Part shown: positions 24,601 through 36,219 of the stretch, piece after piece
Numbering within the stretch: the stretch's first letter is position 1
Layout: each line of letters begins with the position of its first letter
NCBI RefSeq assembly: GCF_005239225.2
Contig: NC_133300.1
Location: 7,345,875-7,409,874, forward strand
Length of the DNA stretch: 64,000 bases
DNA from: Populus alba
Lineage: Eukaryota > Streptophyta > Magnoliopsida > Malpighiales > Salicaceae
Reading direction: 5' to 3'
The notes under the pieces: model-generated
The model's input: the letters and a program-made list of their open reading frames with translations, nothing else
Told to the model about the DNA's origin: nothing
Database searches by the model: none
Program-made: the position numbers and the translations under genes

Positions 24601-26270
24601 AAACTTTCCTTCAAAATATATGGAAGGCCAGATCCACAAATAAGGTGTATAAGATAACTTTTCTCGAAAAATTTGAGCTAGCCCCGCAGGAGATCGTCAT
24701 ATGTAGCTCAGCCATCACACGTTTATGGATGGTGACTTTTAGGAGGGATCATAAAACAATAATATATAAATCATTAAATTTTTTTTGATATTATTATAAA
24801 ACCAGGTAGAATGATTTAAATTTGAAAAATTCTTACCCGACTATTTATTTAATCTAAGTTTTAAATTAAATTATGTAAAAATTGTTCCGATATAATTTTA
24901 TTTATTAGATAGGTAAAAAAAAAATCATTCAAATACTAAAGAATAAAATTAAATAAAAACTCAAGATTAAATGATAAAATTAAAAAAAATAAAAAATATC
25001 AAAAAACCTAAAAGAATTAAAAAATTCATAGCAAAGGATAAGTTTTTTTTTAAAAAAATATAAATAAAAAAAGGTGTCAAAAATTTTTATTATATGATAA
25101 AAAATAAAATAACTGATTTACCATCAACTAAATACTAAATAAAAAAATTCAATAACATTTCAAAATTAAAGAATGAAAATAAAAAAAAAAGATAAAAAAG
25201 TAAAAAAAAAAAAAAAAAAAGGTCAATTAAAATAATTCATGGGCATGTGCTAAAAAATGGCAAAAATACATAATGATAAATTCCAATAAAAAAATTTCAT
25301 ATTAAATAATAAAATTTAAAAAAAATATATAAAAAAACCACAAATCTATACACATGGGCTGAGTCAAGTTTGTATGCTGGATTTTTATTTTTATTGTTTT
25401 ATATTTTATATGGAGCAAATAATATGTTATTATTTAAAAAAAAAAAAAAAAAGAGACAAAAAGTCATTTGTCATTTATTAAACGCTAAATATCTTGCTTC
25501 AACATAGATTCAAACACGTGAACTCTACTCTCCCACGCAACTAACTTATTAACATGTTTCATTGTTTATATGGACAATTAAACTGACCCATGTTTTTTAG
25601 TTGTATTGATAATTATATAAATAACTTATAAATCTCACAATTAGTTCAATATTACATGAACTTTCATACTAGTCCAAAATCTTCTCAGAGTCAACTTAAA
25701 TTGAATTTGGCGCTTCCAATTTGATTGTGGTCAACTAAGCCTCGGCCCACGAAAGCTCCTTGCACTTTCCCCCAGAGACTGTTATGGCAAATATTAGACA
25801 CTGTTGTGGTACATGTATTTTTGTACTGTAGTTATAATTATTTTTTATTTAAAAATATAATTAAAATAATATTTTTTTTTTTATTTTTTAAAAATTATTT
25901 TTGATATTAATACATCAAAATAATATAAAAATATCAAAAAAATATTAATTTAAAATAAAAAAAATAATTTTTTATATTTTTTTTAAAAAATATTTTTGCA
26001 ATGCAAAAACAATGAAGGTTTATAAGTTTAAAAATCCGGTTTAAATTTATTTTATTAATTTTTTTATAACTTAACAGCAAACTATATTAAAATATAGGTT
26101 CTATCATTGCAGTATTTCCTGTACCGACCTGGTTTCCAAGTTATGACTTGAGAAAGTCAAATTGCACCGCTATGGACGTCGAGAAAGGCAGAAGGGAAGG
26201 GGTGGCCAAATCGCAAGATTCTACGTCAATGAATTCGACAAAAATGATAGGATATTCCACAATTTAGCGT
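21620..26270. other. AT-rich intergenic DNA, no gene recognised
   Basis: The stretch contains long A/T runs, MITE-like fragments (for example about 24340-24490 and 25800-26010) and oligo-A-rich tandem debris at 24060-24330 and 24900-25380. A 61-codon frame at 23483-23668 (plus) lies in a locally less AT-rich patch, and a 64-codon frame at 24594-24788 (plus) in another. Neither has a recognisable domain or a supported splice structure. Positions 23979-24048 are one half of a dispersed repeat pair (see 29474-29543). Confidence 0.5.
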
Positions 26271-28130
26271 AATGTCACTCGGCAAAAATGATAGGGTATT
26301 ACACAATTCCAACTTGCAACTTTTTTTAATCTTAAAAACACTTGAGAAAGCCTTTAAAAGGCTATTTGAGTGGTTTAATACTTGTCCATTTATAAATATT
26401 ATTGAGAAAAGTTTCGAATCTTCGACATTTGAAAAAGATTGTATAAATATTTAATCCTTAATCCATATAAAAAAATTGAGTTTGATCTTTAACCTATAAC
26501 AAAATTGAATTAGATCTTAAACCAAGAAAAAAATTGAAAAAGGTTTCAATCTTGACTTTGTAATACTATTGTTATAGGTTTGATCTTAAGCTTACAAAAA
26601 AATTGAGTTTGATCTTGAGCTCCTAGAAAGATTGGGTTACACCTTGAACCTAAAAAAGAATTTGAGAAAGTGTTTAATCTTTCACTTATGAAAAATATTA
26701 TGTAAAGGTTTGGTTCTTACCTGTTAAGAAGATTGTGTATGATAATAAACTCTTGAATCTGAACCTCTGTAAAAATCTCGATGCACACTCACATAACTTT
26801 ATCTCCTTACTTATTATATTGATTATTTTGAGGCAAATTTAATTTTATTTCTATTATTGTTTGAGCTTATTTGTATTAAATCATTAGATTGTGCTATATT
26901 TATCGTTTGAAATCAAGAAAATGCTTTTTTAATTAGCAACCTAATTCACCTCCTTTTAGGTTTACCTAGACTTTCAGGTTTTTCCTTAAATGTCACATTA
27001 AGGATAAATAAGTTTGAGTATGTAAATATCACAGTCTATATATATATTTTGTATTTTTGCCCTTTTCAATGATTTATATTCTTATAATCACTCAAAATCA
27101 TCCCAGAAATTGTAAATTATAATTAGGTGTTTCCTCAAATGTCACATTAAGGGTAAGCAAGTTTATATCCATGATTATTATGTAAGAATCTATTTTGTGT
27201 TTTTGGCCCTCTTCCTAATATGATAAGTGAATTTAGGTGGGGTCGACACGGTCTCACATGGATTTATTGAAAAGTGAGTAGTGACCTCGAATCCATTGTT
27301 AGACATGAACAATTAGAATGGGCCAAAACTCAATAATCCATTATTATCCTCTCGGGTTCAATGCTCATATCTCAGAAAATAAGATTAGGCTCTGTTGTAG
27401 GGACTAGGTCCCAAATCACTACCTTAAATTTTAGTAATTGTATACATTTAAACAACAATAACATCTACAATTTAGGGAAGCTTTTAGTACTTGTACACAA
27501 TAGATACTTTTTTAATTAAAAAACAAACACAAAGCATCTTACTTTAGATAAGATTCTTTAGGGTGGTTTTCATTTTTTTTTTTAGCATAATTAACCCCTT
27601 ACCTAGATTCTCATAAGATCAACTAGGGTTTCTAGTTACCATAAATTAGGTGGTGACTCTTTTTTTTTTTTTTTAATTTTATCTCTATCAGTCCTCATTA
27701 ACTTGTTAAGATATCCCTTATGACACTCTAAAAATATATCACATGTTTTTCAAAGATTAATTCTCAAAGCCAACTAAAAAAAAATGTCAACGAAACAAAA
27801 ACCATCTTAGAATTAGCGGGAAAAACTAGCAAATTTTAGTGCTTTTGCAAAGTGTTTAATATTTAAGATGTACTATGTAATTCATGATTGGTGATTAAAA
27901 AATCAAGAAATTAGTGTTAATAATTAGTAAAAAATAGAATAAGAAAGTAATTTTATTATGGTATATATTGAATTTATCTATATATAAAGATCTAAGACTT
28001 TTTTTATTCTTTTATAGTGTAGTGCTAGATCTTTGTCCCGCACTACGTCGCAGGTCAAATCAAATATTTTTTTTCAAGAAAAGGTAAAGGCGTTGCCGAT
28101 ATGTTTTCTAGTAAAAACAATTAATCATGA
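26270..28130. repeat. Degenerate LTR-retrotransposon-like debris
   Basis: Positions 26455-26740 hold four or five short units, each a 'attgagtttgatctt'-type phrase followed by 'aacct', spaced about 40-70 bp apart. A following stretch (26900-26960) ends in 'caacctaattcacctcc', similar in style to the 3' edge of plant LTRs. A 'tgtcacattaagg.taa..aagttt' phrase recurs at about 26990 and 27140. Near 27590-27660 'aaattaggtggtgactct' again resembles an LTR edge. No coding relic was found. Confidence 0.35.
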
Positions 28131-28179
28131 ACTCAAAATTCAATGCATAATATATGATACTTTTTGAAATACTGAGATG

Positions 28180-28700
28180 GTGACATGCTGGACAATATTG
28201 TTTTTTTTTTTTTTTTTAAATTGAGACATTGATATATTGGATTGATTTGAATCAATCCTGGTTGACCAATAAATTCCATGACCTGGGGATGAGACCCTAA
28301 TAACCATATGAAAAGCAAATCAAAACAAATTATAAAACTCAATTTTCAACCAACCTAATATTAAAGGGAGAAATTAAAAAAAAAAAAACAACTCGAGTCA
28401 CCTAGGTAAACTTGTGAAACCAACAATCTAGGTCCCGAGAATGAGATAATCTTATGGGGAAAAAAAAAAAACAATTGATGAAGGTTAACTTCTAACCAAC
28501 CCAATATTGAAAGACAAAATAAAATAAAAAAATTAATTAAAAAAAATAAAAAAACTCATCCTAAGTGAACTCGGGTTAACTTGTCAAACATGTGATAAGA
28601 TTGAGATTTGAGATCACCCACATAAAACAATTAAAAAAAAAATTATAAAATCTAATTATCAACTAACCTAATATTATTAGGATGTTAAATTTAACATTAA
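28180..28700. repeat. Dispersed tandem-like repeat, ~130-150 bp module
   Basis: Modules combine an A-rich tract, a 'gttaacttgtcaaac' phrase, a 'gagatgagac/gagataat' phrase and 'caaccaacctaatattgaaag'. About three are visible here, and related modules recur at 30890-31450. The degenerate phrases suggest one old repeat family scattered through the window. Non-coding. Confidence 0.5.
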
Positions 28701-30400
28701 AACATCTAACATATTAAAACATCTAACATATTAAAAAATTTAAAAAGAAAAAAAAATAAAACAAATAGTAGTAAAAATAATAGATATTAAATTTAACATT
28801 AAAACATCTAACATACCAGAAAGAGGAGGAAAAATGCGCATCAGAGCTACACTAAACTATCATCACCGCTACACGCCGCCTCATGAGGAAGCCACCTCCG
28901 AGAAAATTTCAAAGACACAAAGGAAGGCTATCGTTGGATCCCAAAGGAAGCCACACGCACCACCACATCGCGTTGACATCCTTCATACTTGCCATCCAAC
29001 CTCTACTTTAGTCCCTAGCTCGAGAAAAAGGATTGAAAATTTATTTCAATCTCAAATCCAATCTTTAAAGATGTAATTGTTTTAAATTAATAAAATTATA
29101 TTTTATTTTGTTAAACTAAGCACTAGCTAAGCTTCAAATTCATTTCCCCGGCACCGCGAGAACTCGACACCAAACCAACCAAAATTAACCATCATGTCAA
29201 ATTCCACATTAACTTAATGTGAAAAGACCCAATTGAAAAGAGAGAGAGGGGTTACAGCTCATGGTGTTTTGAGACTGGTGTCACGGTAAACGGTGCTACA
29301 GTGAAAGCACCAAGCTTTTTAGTTTCTTTATAATATTAATATTATATGTCAAAACGTGGAAGTATTATAAACTCATTATCATTGAGCTCTCCCGTATGGA
29401 TGGTATAAATTTAATGTTAACTTGTCCCGTATGGATCAATGGAGAGAAAACAGGCACAAGGTAACAATTTAATATGCAAGGTAAGCATAATAAGAGGTTA
29501 TGAGAGATATACTATGTCGTGAAAGAACTAGGTGAAAAAATTAATATTCCAAGCACCATGAAAATTGGAAATTTCCTTGTCTGGGAAGGTTGATTTGATC
29601 AAAGAGCCGGGTCTCGGGTTTCATGGATCAACCTAAATTAACTTAGATCAATCTAAAAAAATTAAAAAATATTTGAAGTTTTAATATTTCATATGAATTT
29701 TTTTTTAAAAAAAAATCAATGTAAATATAAGCTATATATATTATAAATAATAAAGTTTAAAAGAATATTTTAAAAAAATTTTTTTTTTATTTAAAAATAC
29801 TATATTAAACTTTTAAGTTGAAGTATTTAAATAATTTTTTTTTATTTCACATTGAAAAAAAACTTTTTTTCTTTGGAATATAGAATATATATATTAATGG
29901 ATTTTAAATGTCATATTAAAAAACATGATTTTTTTCTTGGAACATAAAATATATATACTAATGAGTTTCAAATCACATATTTAAAGAAAAAAAAAACTTG
30001 AGTCTTGCTCGGGTCGCCACGGTCATGAATCGATCGAGTTGTTGTCTAGACTGATTTTTTTATTAAACTCAAATCGGACCAACTATTGAATCCCGAGTCA
30101 ACCATAAAAGCTATGTCACGGATTCAACTCCAGAACACAGCAGCTTTAGAGAAATATTGCATTGCCAAGGAAAGCGGTTTCACAGGTGATTGACAAGAGA
30201 AATATTGTATAGCTAAAGTAACCCTTTCTTTCCTCTTGGTTGTAAAGAATGCGATCCTTTCTTAGATGGAAGATTGATCAGTTTCATAAGTTTTTTCGTG
30301 GTGACAAATAAAAAAATGTTGAGAATTAACCTTATCGAATAAGCCAATTACTTGATGTGTAGTTTTAACCTATAACTTCTATGCATTAACGATAAATTCC
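28700..30400. other. Intergenic, no gene; one half of a dispersed repeat pair
   Basis: The 80-codon frame at 28834-29076 (plus) is rich in His, Arg and Pro and lies in a short GC-richer patch. It has no recognisable domain. Just before it, 'taacattaaaacatctaaca' occurs twice (around 28690 and 28796). Positions 29474-29543 repeat 23979-24048 almost exactly. The rest is AT-rich. Confidence 0.45.
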
Positions 30401-30402
30401 TT

Positions 30403-30474
30403 ACCACAATATCATAATCCTACTAATATCCTTCCAAGTTGAAATAATATATAGTAGGATTATGATATTGTGGT
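30403..30474. repeat. Perfect 23-bp inverted repeat with 26-nt loop
   Basis: The arms 30403-30425 and 30452-30474 are exact reverse complements and flank a 26-base loop. RNA from either strand would fold into a stable short hairpin. It could be a foldback transposon remnant, a young inverted duplication or a small-RNA precursor. There is no coding context nearby. Confidence 0.8.
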
Positions 30475-30484
30475 GTGTGTATTC

Positions 30485-30860
30485 TAATTTTTTAAAAATA
30501 TAAACTATATAGAGATTTATTCAATGTGACTCGGTTACCTTGACGAGTCTAAATGCAACCTGAATGATCAGTAAAAATATAATTTTACTTGAAATAAATA
30601 TTTAAGTGTGTCTATTCTCCTGGCTTGTTTCATAGCATGAGAATTAGGTGATATTGGATTATTGACCAACGCTACATTGTAGGTCGTATAAAAAATATTA
30701 ATGTAAATAAAATATCTAGGTCTTGCTAATGTTTTTTTTTTAATTTTGAAAAATGTAAACTATGTGGGGATTTATTCAATGTGACTCGATCACCTTAATG
30801 GGTCCAAATGCAATCTGGATGACCGATAAAAATATAATTTGATTCAAAATAAATATTTAA
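30485..30860. repeat. Direct repeat, ~121 bp, offset 255
   Basis: Segments 30485-30605 and 30741-30860 share 'atttattcaatgtgactcg', 'aaatgcaa.ct..atga.c', 'taaaaatataattt' and 'aaataaatatttaag' in the same order. The second copy is followed by the ~140-bp module family of 30890-31450. Confidence 0.7.
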
Positions 30861-30889
30861 GATGAGATTCTTTTAATAAACATTGGAAC

Positions 30890-31450
30890 GACAACATGTT
30901 GGATTGATTTGGATCAACATGGGTTAATTTGCTAGTTTGCATATCAAGTCATGAAAACCTTGTAGAAAGGAAATTAAAACAAATTATGAAACTTAATTTC
31001 CAATAAATTTAATGTTAATTGATGAAACTGAAAAAAAAAATCGATTAAAAAAACACCAAGAAAATAACCCAAGTTAATCTGTATTAACCTATCAAATTTG
31101 ACCCAGATCATGAGACCACGATAACCTAAATAAAAGTAAATTGAAATAAATTTTGAAACTCAATTCTTAATTAATTTAGTGTTGAAAGATAAAATTAAAA
31201 AAAAATTAAAAAAAAAAGATAAAAAAAATTGCTCAAGTTAACTAGAGTTAACCTACCAAACTCGTGACTCAAGTCATGATATGAGGATAATCTCATAGAA
31301 ATCACATAACGTAATTCTTAATTAATCTAATGTTGAAGAAGGAAAATGAAAAAAAAAACTCGAGTTAATTTGTTATATCCGCAGTTCGGGTTTAGAATAA
31401 CATGATAAAAAAGTAAATTAAAAAACAAAGTTATTAAGTCTAATCCCCAC
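30890..31450. repeat. Dispersed tandem-like repeat, second locus
   Basis: Three to four modules of about 130-150 bp match those at 28180-28700. Shared phrases are 'ggattgatttggatcaa', 'gttaacctatcaaa', 'gatcatgagaccacgataacc', 'gaaactcaattctta' and 'aatttagtgttgaaagat'. A-rich tracts separate them. Non-coding. Confidence 0.5.
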
Positions 31451-32035
31451 TTAAAATTAAAAAAAAAAAAAAACATTATTTCATAACAAAAAAAATATGC
31501 ATTACTAGAATTTGAAAACTCTAACAGAATATTCCATCAATATTTTAAAAAAAATTCTATCATTATTAGAATTGTTGATAAAATGTTCAAAAAAAATTAT
31601 TTGATCGACAAGTATCTCATCTAGAATTTACCTTTCATCAATATTTTTATCAACGACTTTCAATTCCGACAAAAATATCAATGAAATATTCAAAAACTAG
31701 GAGTCTAACATGGGGACAAACTTTAGCTAAAGAATGCAAAGGTCTTTTCCTCGTGTAAACCTCTCACCGTAAAATTTCAGAACACCACAACTTTTTCCTT
31801 ATGGACAAAGCCAAATAGATCCGATAAAAGATCTATATTCGCTAAAACCATCAAACTATGAACAAGATAAAGCAACAATGCAAGGTCCTAAAAGATAAAC
31901 AAAAGCCACAATGCAAAGTCATAGGAACACACAAAGTTGTCAAATTTTCTTGGTAACCAAGCAGGGAAAAAAAAAAAAAAGATAAACAAACAAAACCATT
32001 ACCTAAATCATGACACGGAAATGTTAAAGGGTGTT

Positions 32036-32231
32036 TGGGAGTGTGGTAGCGATTGCTTTTTAAATAGCTTTTCGTGCCGAAAAGCATTTCAATAATGTTT
32101 TTTCATTTTTTAAAAATTATTTTTGATATCAGCACATCAAAACGATCTAGAAAGTACAAACCGCACTCAATTTTAGCAAAAAAAAAAAATTAAATTTTTT
32201 CAAAAAGCAGGTTGGACCGTAGTGCCAAACG
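32036..32231 (+). mobile_element. MITE-like element, best-preserved copy
   Basis: The left end 'gtttgggagtgtggtagcg' and right end 'accgtagtgccaaacgg' give an inverted terminal motif. The interior runs: 'ttgctttttaaatagctttt', 'gtgccgaaaagcat', a T-rich tract, 'gatatcagcacatcaaaacg', an A-rich tract and 'tttttcaaaaagcaggttgg'. This order defines the family seen at more than a dozen sites in the window. It has no reading frame, so it would be non-autonomous. Confidence 0.7.
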
Positions 32232-32239
32232 GGCAGGAG

Positions 32240-34370
32240 AGAGACCGAGTCCTCTACTGAGTAGGGCGGAAAATATAGGGGAAATGGGAAAATTAGGGAT
32301 TTCAATAGAAAGAAAGAAGAAGAAAATGAAAAAAATATGTCATTTCATTTTAAAATTACTGATGAAATTTCTTTTGATAATTTTATTGGTAATATAAAAT
32401 GTCATTAATGAAAAAGAAATGTTAATAGAATCTTTTTTAATCAATTGTCATTTTATCAAAAATTACCGACTAAATATTTTCTATTGATATTTTTGTTGCT
32501 ATTTACTAATTTTTTGGTAGTTATATCTTTCTATGGTTATTTTGTTTATTGTATGGAAACTATAAGCAATTAAAATTAAGATCTAAAAATGAGTGCATCA
32601 AAATAAATTAAAAAAATTTTAAAAAATTAAATTTAAAAAAAAATTAAATTTATTTTTTAAAAAAATATTTTTAAAATACAAAAACAGTATAAAAAATAAA
32701 TATATAAAGTTTGTGGTTAGAATAGGATATATACTTGATGGATTATCTTTAATTGCACAATTATTAAGTAATTTGATAAGTTGTTTAGCTGTGAACATAT
32801 AAATAAGCTAATTTTCTCAACAAAATAAGTAAATATATTCAGCAATTTGTAATAATTTTCCTTTTAAGTGTTTCCAGCAAGCACTGAATTTTTAATTTCC
32901 CCCCCATTGATGGTGTTTTTTATATGTTTGGAATTGTGGTATAAAATGTTTTTAAAAATAATTTTTTTCTTGAAAATATATTAAAATTAATTTTTGAATT
33001 ACTCTAATTTAATTTTAGAAATGACCCATCAATATATTTATATTTAGTAAAAAAAGCTCCATGAAAAAAAAATAATAATCAAATTACTCTAATTTGAATA
33101 TAAGAAGTGTAATATGTGTCCGTTAGATATTTATTGTAATTCTAATATTGTTTATCCTTTTTTTTTATTGCTATATTCTTTCTACCAAGCAATTCTTTAT
33201 CTTTCATTATATATATGAATATCTATACGTACTTCATCGTTAATTAATTATTCTTTGATATATTTATATGAAAATAACGACAAGAAAACAACAATCACAC
33301 GATTTTTATTGTCATTTAAAATTGCAAATAAATACAAACAAATCAACAAAATCATTCCACAAAATTAAACCATCAATGGTGATCAAATGTTAAATAAATA
33401 TATTGTTCAATACTGTTAATATTTAGGGTTTGATTTCACATAGAAATATGAAAAAAAAATTGCGATGTGCCAAATTTTCATTAAAAAAAATCTTTAATTT
33501 AAAAAATAGATAAACTTTACCTAATAATTTTATTAGAAATCCTATCCAAAGCAAGTTATGAGTGTGTTTGAGAGTATTGTTGTGGTTGTTTTTTAAAGTA
33601 TTTTTTATTTAAAAATATATTAAATTTTTTTTTTTTTTTTTTAAAAAAATTAATTTTAATATTAACATATTAAAATTATCTAAATACATAAAAAAGTTAG
33701 TTTATGTTATATTCCTAGGCACCAGCTTTTTGATGATATTCATGGAAAGAGATCATGCAACGAGTGAAGGAACGTGGATTACACTTCTTGTGAGGGAGGG
33801 TGGGATTATTCAAGTCCTATCTTTGACGACGAGAAATATATAAATAAACCAATAAAAAGAAAATCAAAATGCCCTTTGCCACCTAAAAGGGAATCCAAGG
33901 ACTGCCGTCCTTCATAGTCCCTGAAAATATCGACTTTTACTCGTTTCGCGATATGATCAATTTATGGAAACAACACATTTTCGTGGATTAATTATAATTT
34001 AAAAATGACAATAATGAAATAATAATTTGTCTGTAAAATAATAATAATAATAGGTGGTATCCTCGTGTTAGTTTTAGGGTTTAAGGCAATGTCTGTTTAT
34101 GTATTTTAAAAATATTTTTTAAAAAATTAATATATTTTTTTAATTTAAATTAATATATTTTTAATGTTTTCAGATTATTTTGATGTGCTAATATCAAAAG
34201 TAATTTTTTAAAAATAAAAAATATTATGTTGATAGATTTCCAAATAAAAAACACTTTTAAAAATAATTACAACCACACTTCAAAATACGCTAAATTTGTT
34301 TTTCTTTAACTTAATTTTTTTCAATCTGATCTTTTATATTTAGTCTTAGTGTTACTATGCATATTATTTT

Positions 34371-34401
<31 letters not shown>

Positions 34402-36039
34402 ATTTTTTATATTTTTTTATTTTTTACATCAATATGTTAAAACGACCCGAAAAATATAAAAGATCTAATGCGAATCTTAGAAAAATAATTTTTTTTCAAA
34501 AATATAGTTGAACTGCAATGCCAAACACCATCTTATTTTATTTAGAATTGGATTTAATATTTTGTTTAAGTTAACTTTGTAAGGTTTATTTTTTGCAATG
34601 TTCAAGATAGATTATGAAATTAAATTGATGCTTAATTTGATAAAATTATTTCTTTAATCAAATATAATTAGAATTTTGGGGATCAAAATTGAAGCTGAAG
34701 TATTTTATTTAATTTTTGTCAAAAAATACACTAGTATTTTAAAAGGTAGAGAAATATTTTTAAATTGATTTATAAATAAATAAAAACTAAATAAAACATC
34801 AAGTCACTAGATTTTTATTTCAAAACCCGAAGCAGACTCAACGAACATCAATAAATAATCTTATAAAATAATTTGGACAGGTAAATGGCATATATAGAAT
34901 AAATTTAAAATATAATACATAACGAAAGTAATTTTTGAAAAAATATAGTAATAGTGACCATCATTTACTTTAATCTTTGAAACTAATATATATTTTTGAA
35001 TATTTCATTTTCATATTAGGTGAAACAAGTATAAACAATATTTAATAATTGATTGTTATTCTTTTAACGAGTGAGTTTACTTCTCTTATACAAAAAACGA
35101 GATATAAAAAATATGTTTGAAATCTAATTGGAGAAAGATAATAGTTTTTTCCATGTGAAATTTGTTTGAGAATACTTAGAAATTTTTTTAAATACTCAAG
35201 GAGTTCCAATAAATAATTCAGTTCTACACCTATTATTTATAGTGAGATAAAAATAGATAAAATTCTTTGATTTTGATATTAACAATTGGCTTATTATAAG
35301 AACTTTCAGTGGACCAAAATTGAAATTTCTTGTTTTCAATTTCTTAATTTTTTTCATCCTATCCATCAATTTCTTATTTCTTCGGTTCATTACCTTCTCC
35401 AATTTTTCCATACGATTCTTGATGTTCAAATTCAAAAACAACTCTTTATCATTAAAAAAAAACCCAACATATTTAAAATAATGAACATTTTATCCTAACA
35501 AGTAATTTAATAAATAAATTTTTTTAAAAATCACTAATTTAAGTATTATAAATCTCAAGGACCATTAGAATGTTTATATGATTATTAACTTCAATTTTAA
35601 AAAAATTAGTCGAGGTGTGCGTAAAACTAACTCAAGTACCCACAATTAACAAAAATAAATTAATAAATAAATAAATGCAAAGTCACACATACAAACAATT
35701 CATTAAAAAAAATATTAATCGGAAAGGTTTAGTTTCAGGACATAAATTGTGCTACATGAAATTATGATTTTTTTTTAAATCATATATTTTTTAGTGTATT
35801 AGGATTGTTTTAATATTAAAAATAAAATTTAAAAATAAAAAAGATATTATATATCGATATATAAACTTTTAAAAAAATTGACCGGCAATTCAAAATATCA
35901 AGGAGCAAGCAAGAAATGAGAAGAGAAATTGAAAGGAGACATGACACCACTACAGCCCACCCCACAGTCAAGAGAAGAAAGAGCAGGAGAATAATAAAAT
36001 AGACTGAGACTATACGCCACACTGACACCCACACCCTAA
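32240..36039. other. AT-rich intergenic DNA with MITE-like and SINE fragments
   Basis: MITE-like copies lie at about 33565-33700 (forward), 34085-34290 (reverse) and 34340-34530 (forward, with a TA run at 34378-34401). A locally GC-richer unique patch at 33715-33960 shows no recognisable gene. Two overlapping 70-81 codon frames at 35196-35498 on opposite strands are low-complexity. The interval 35880-36039 becomes less AT-rich and leads into the promoter and leader of the KRP gene. Confidence 0.5.
35530..35640 (+). mobile_element. SINE remnant, family A, 5'-truncated
   Basis: It aligns with the 3' two-thirds of the 6390-6557 SINE: 'aatctcaaggaccatta', 'ttaacttcaa', 'attagtcgaggtgtgcgta' and 'actaactcaagtaccc'. 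The tail is a mixed A/T run near 35650-35680. The B-box region is degraded. Confidence 0.6.
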
Positions 36040-36219
36040 CCCCTACCTTTTCCCTTCTCCCCCTCCACAGCCATTACAAATACTGCCCAACTCCCCTCCC
36101 GTTGGACCCGTTCTGTCTTTCTCTAGTAATTAACCCCACCCGCTTCCCCTTTTCAGCTCCCTCTTCCTTTCCATCTCCCTACATGAGAGAGAGGTAGAGA
36201 CGGGTATAGTTTTCAAGAG
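36040..36219 (+). promoter_or_regulatory. Pyrimidine-rich leader/core promoter of the KRP gene
   Basis: The 180 bases before the ATG are strongly CT-rich ('ccttttcccttctccccctc' and similar), as is usual for plant 5' leaders (Y patch). A weak TATA-like 'aataataaaatag' lies just upstream, at about 35989. A short 'gagagagaggtagaga' run precedes the start. The transcription start is not determinable from sequence alone. Confidence 0.45.

Noticed and set aside
28834..29076. His/Arg/Pro-rich 80-codon frame
   Set aside because: A locally GC-richer patch in repeat debris, with no motif or splice context.
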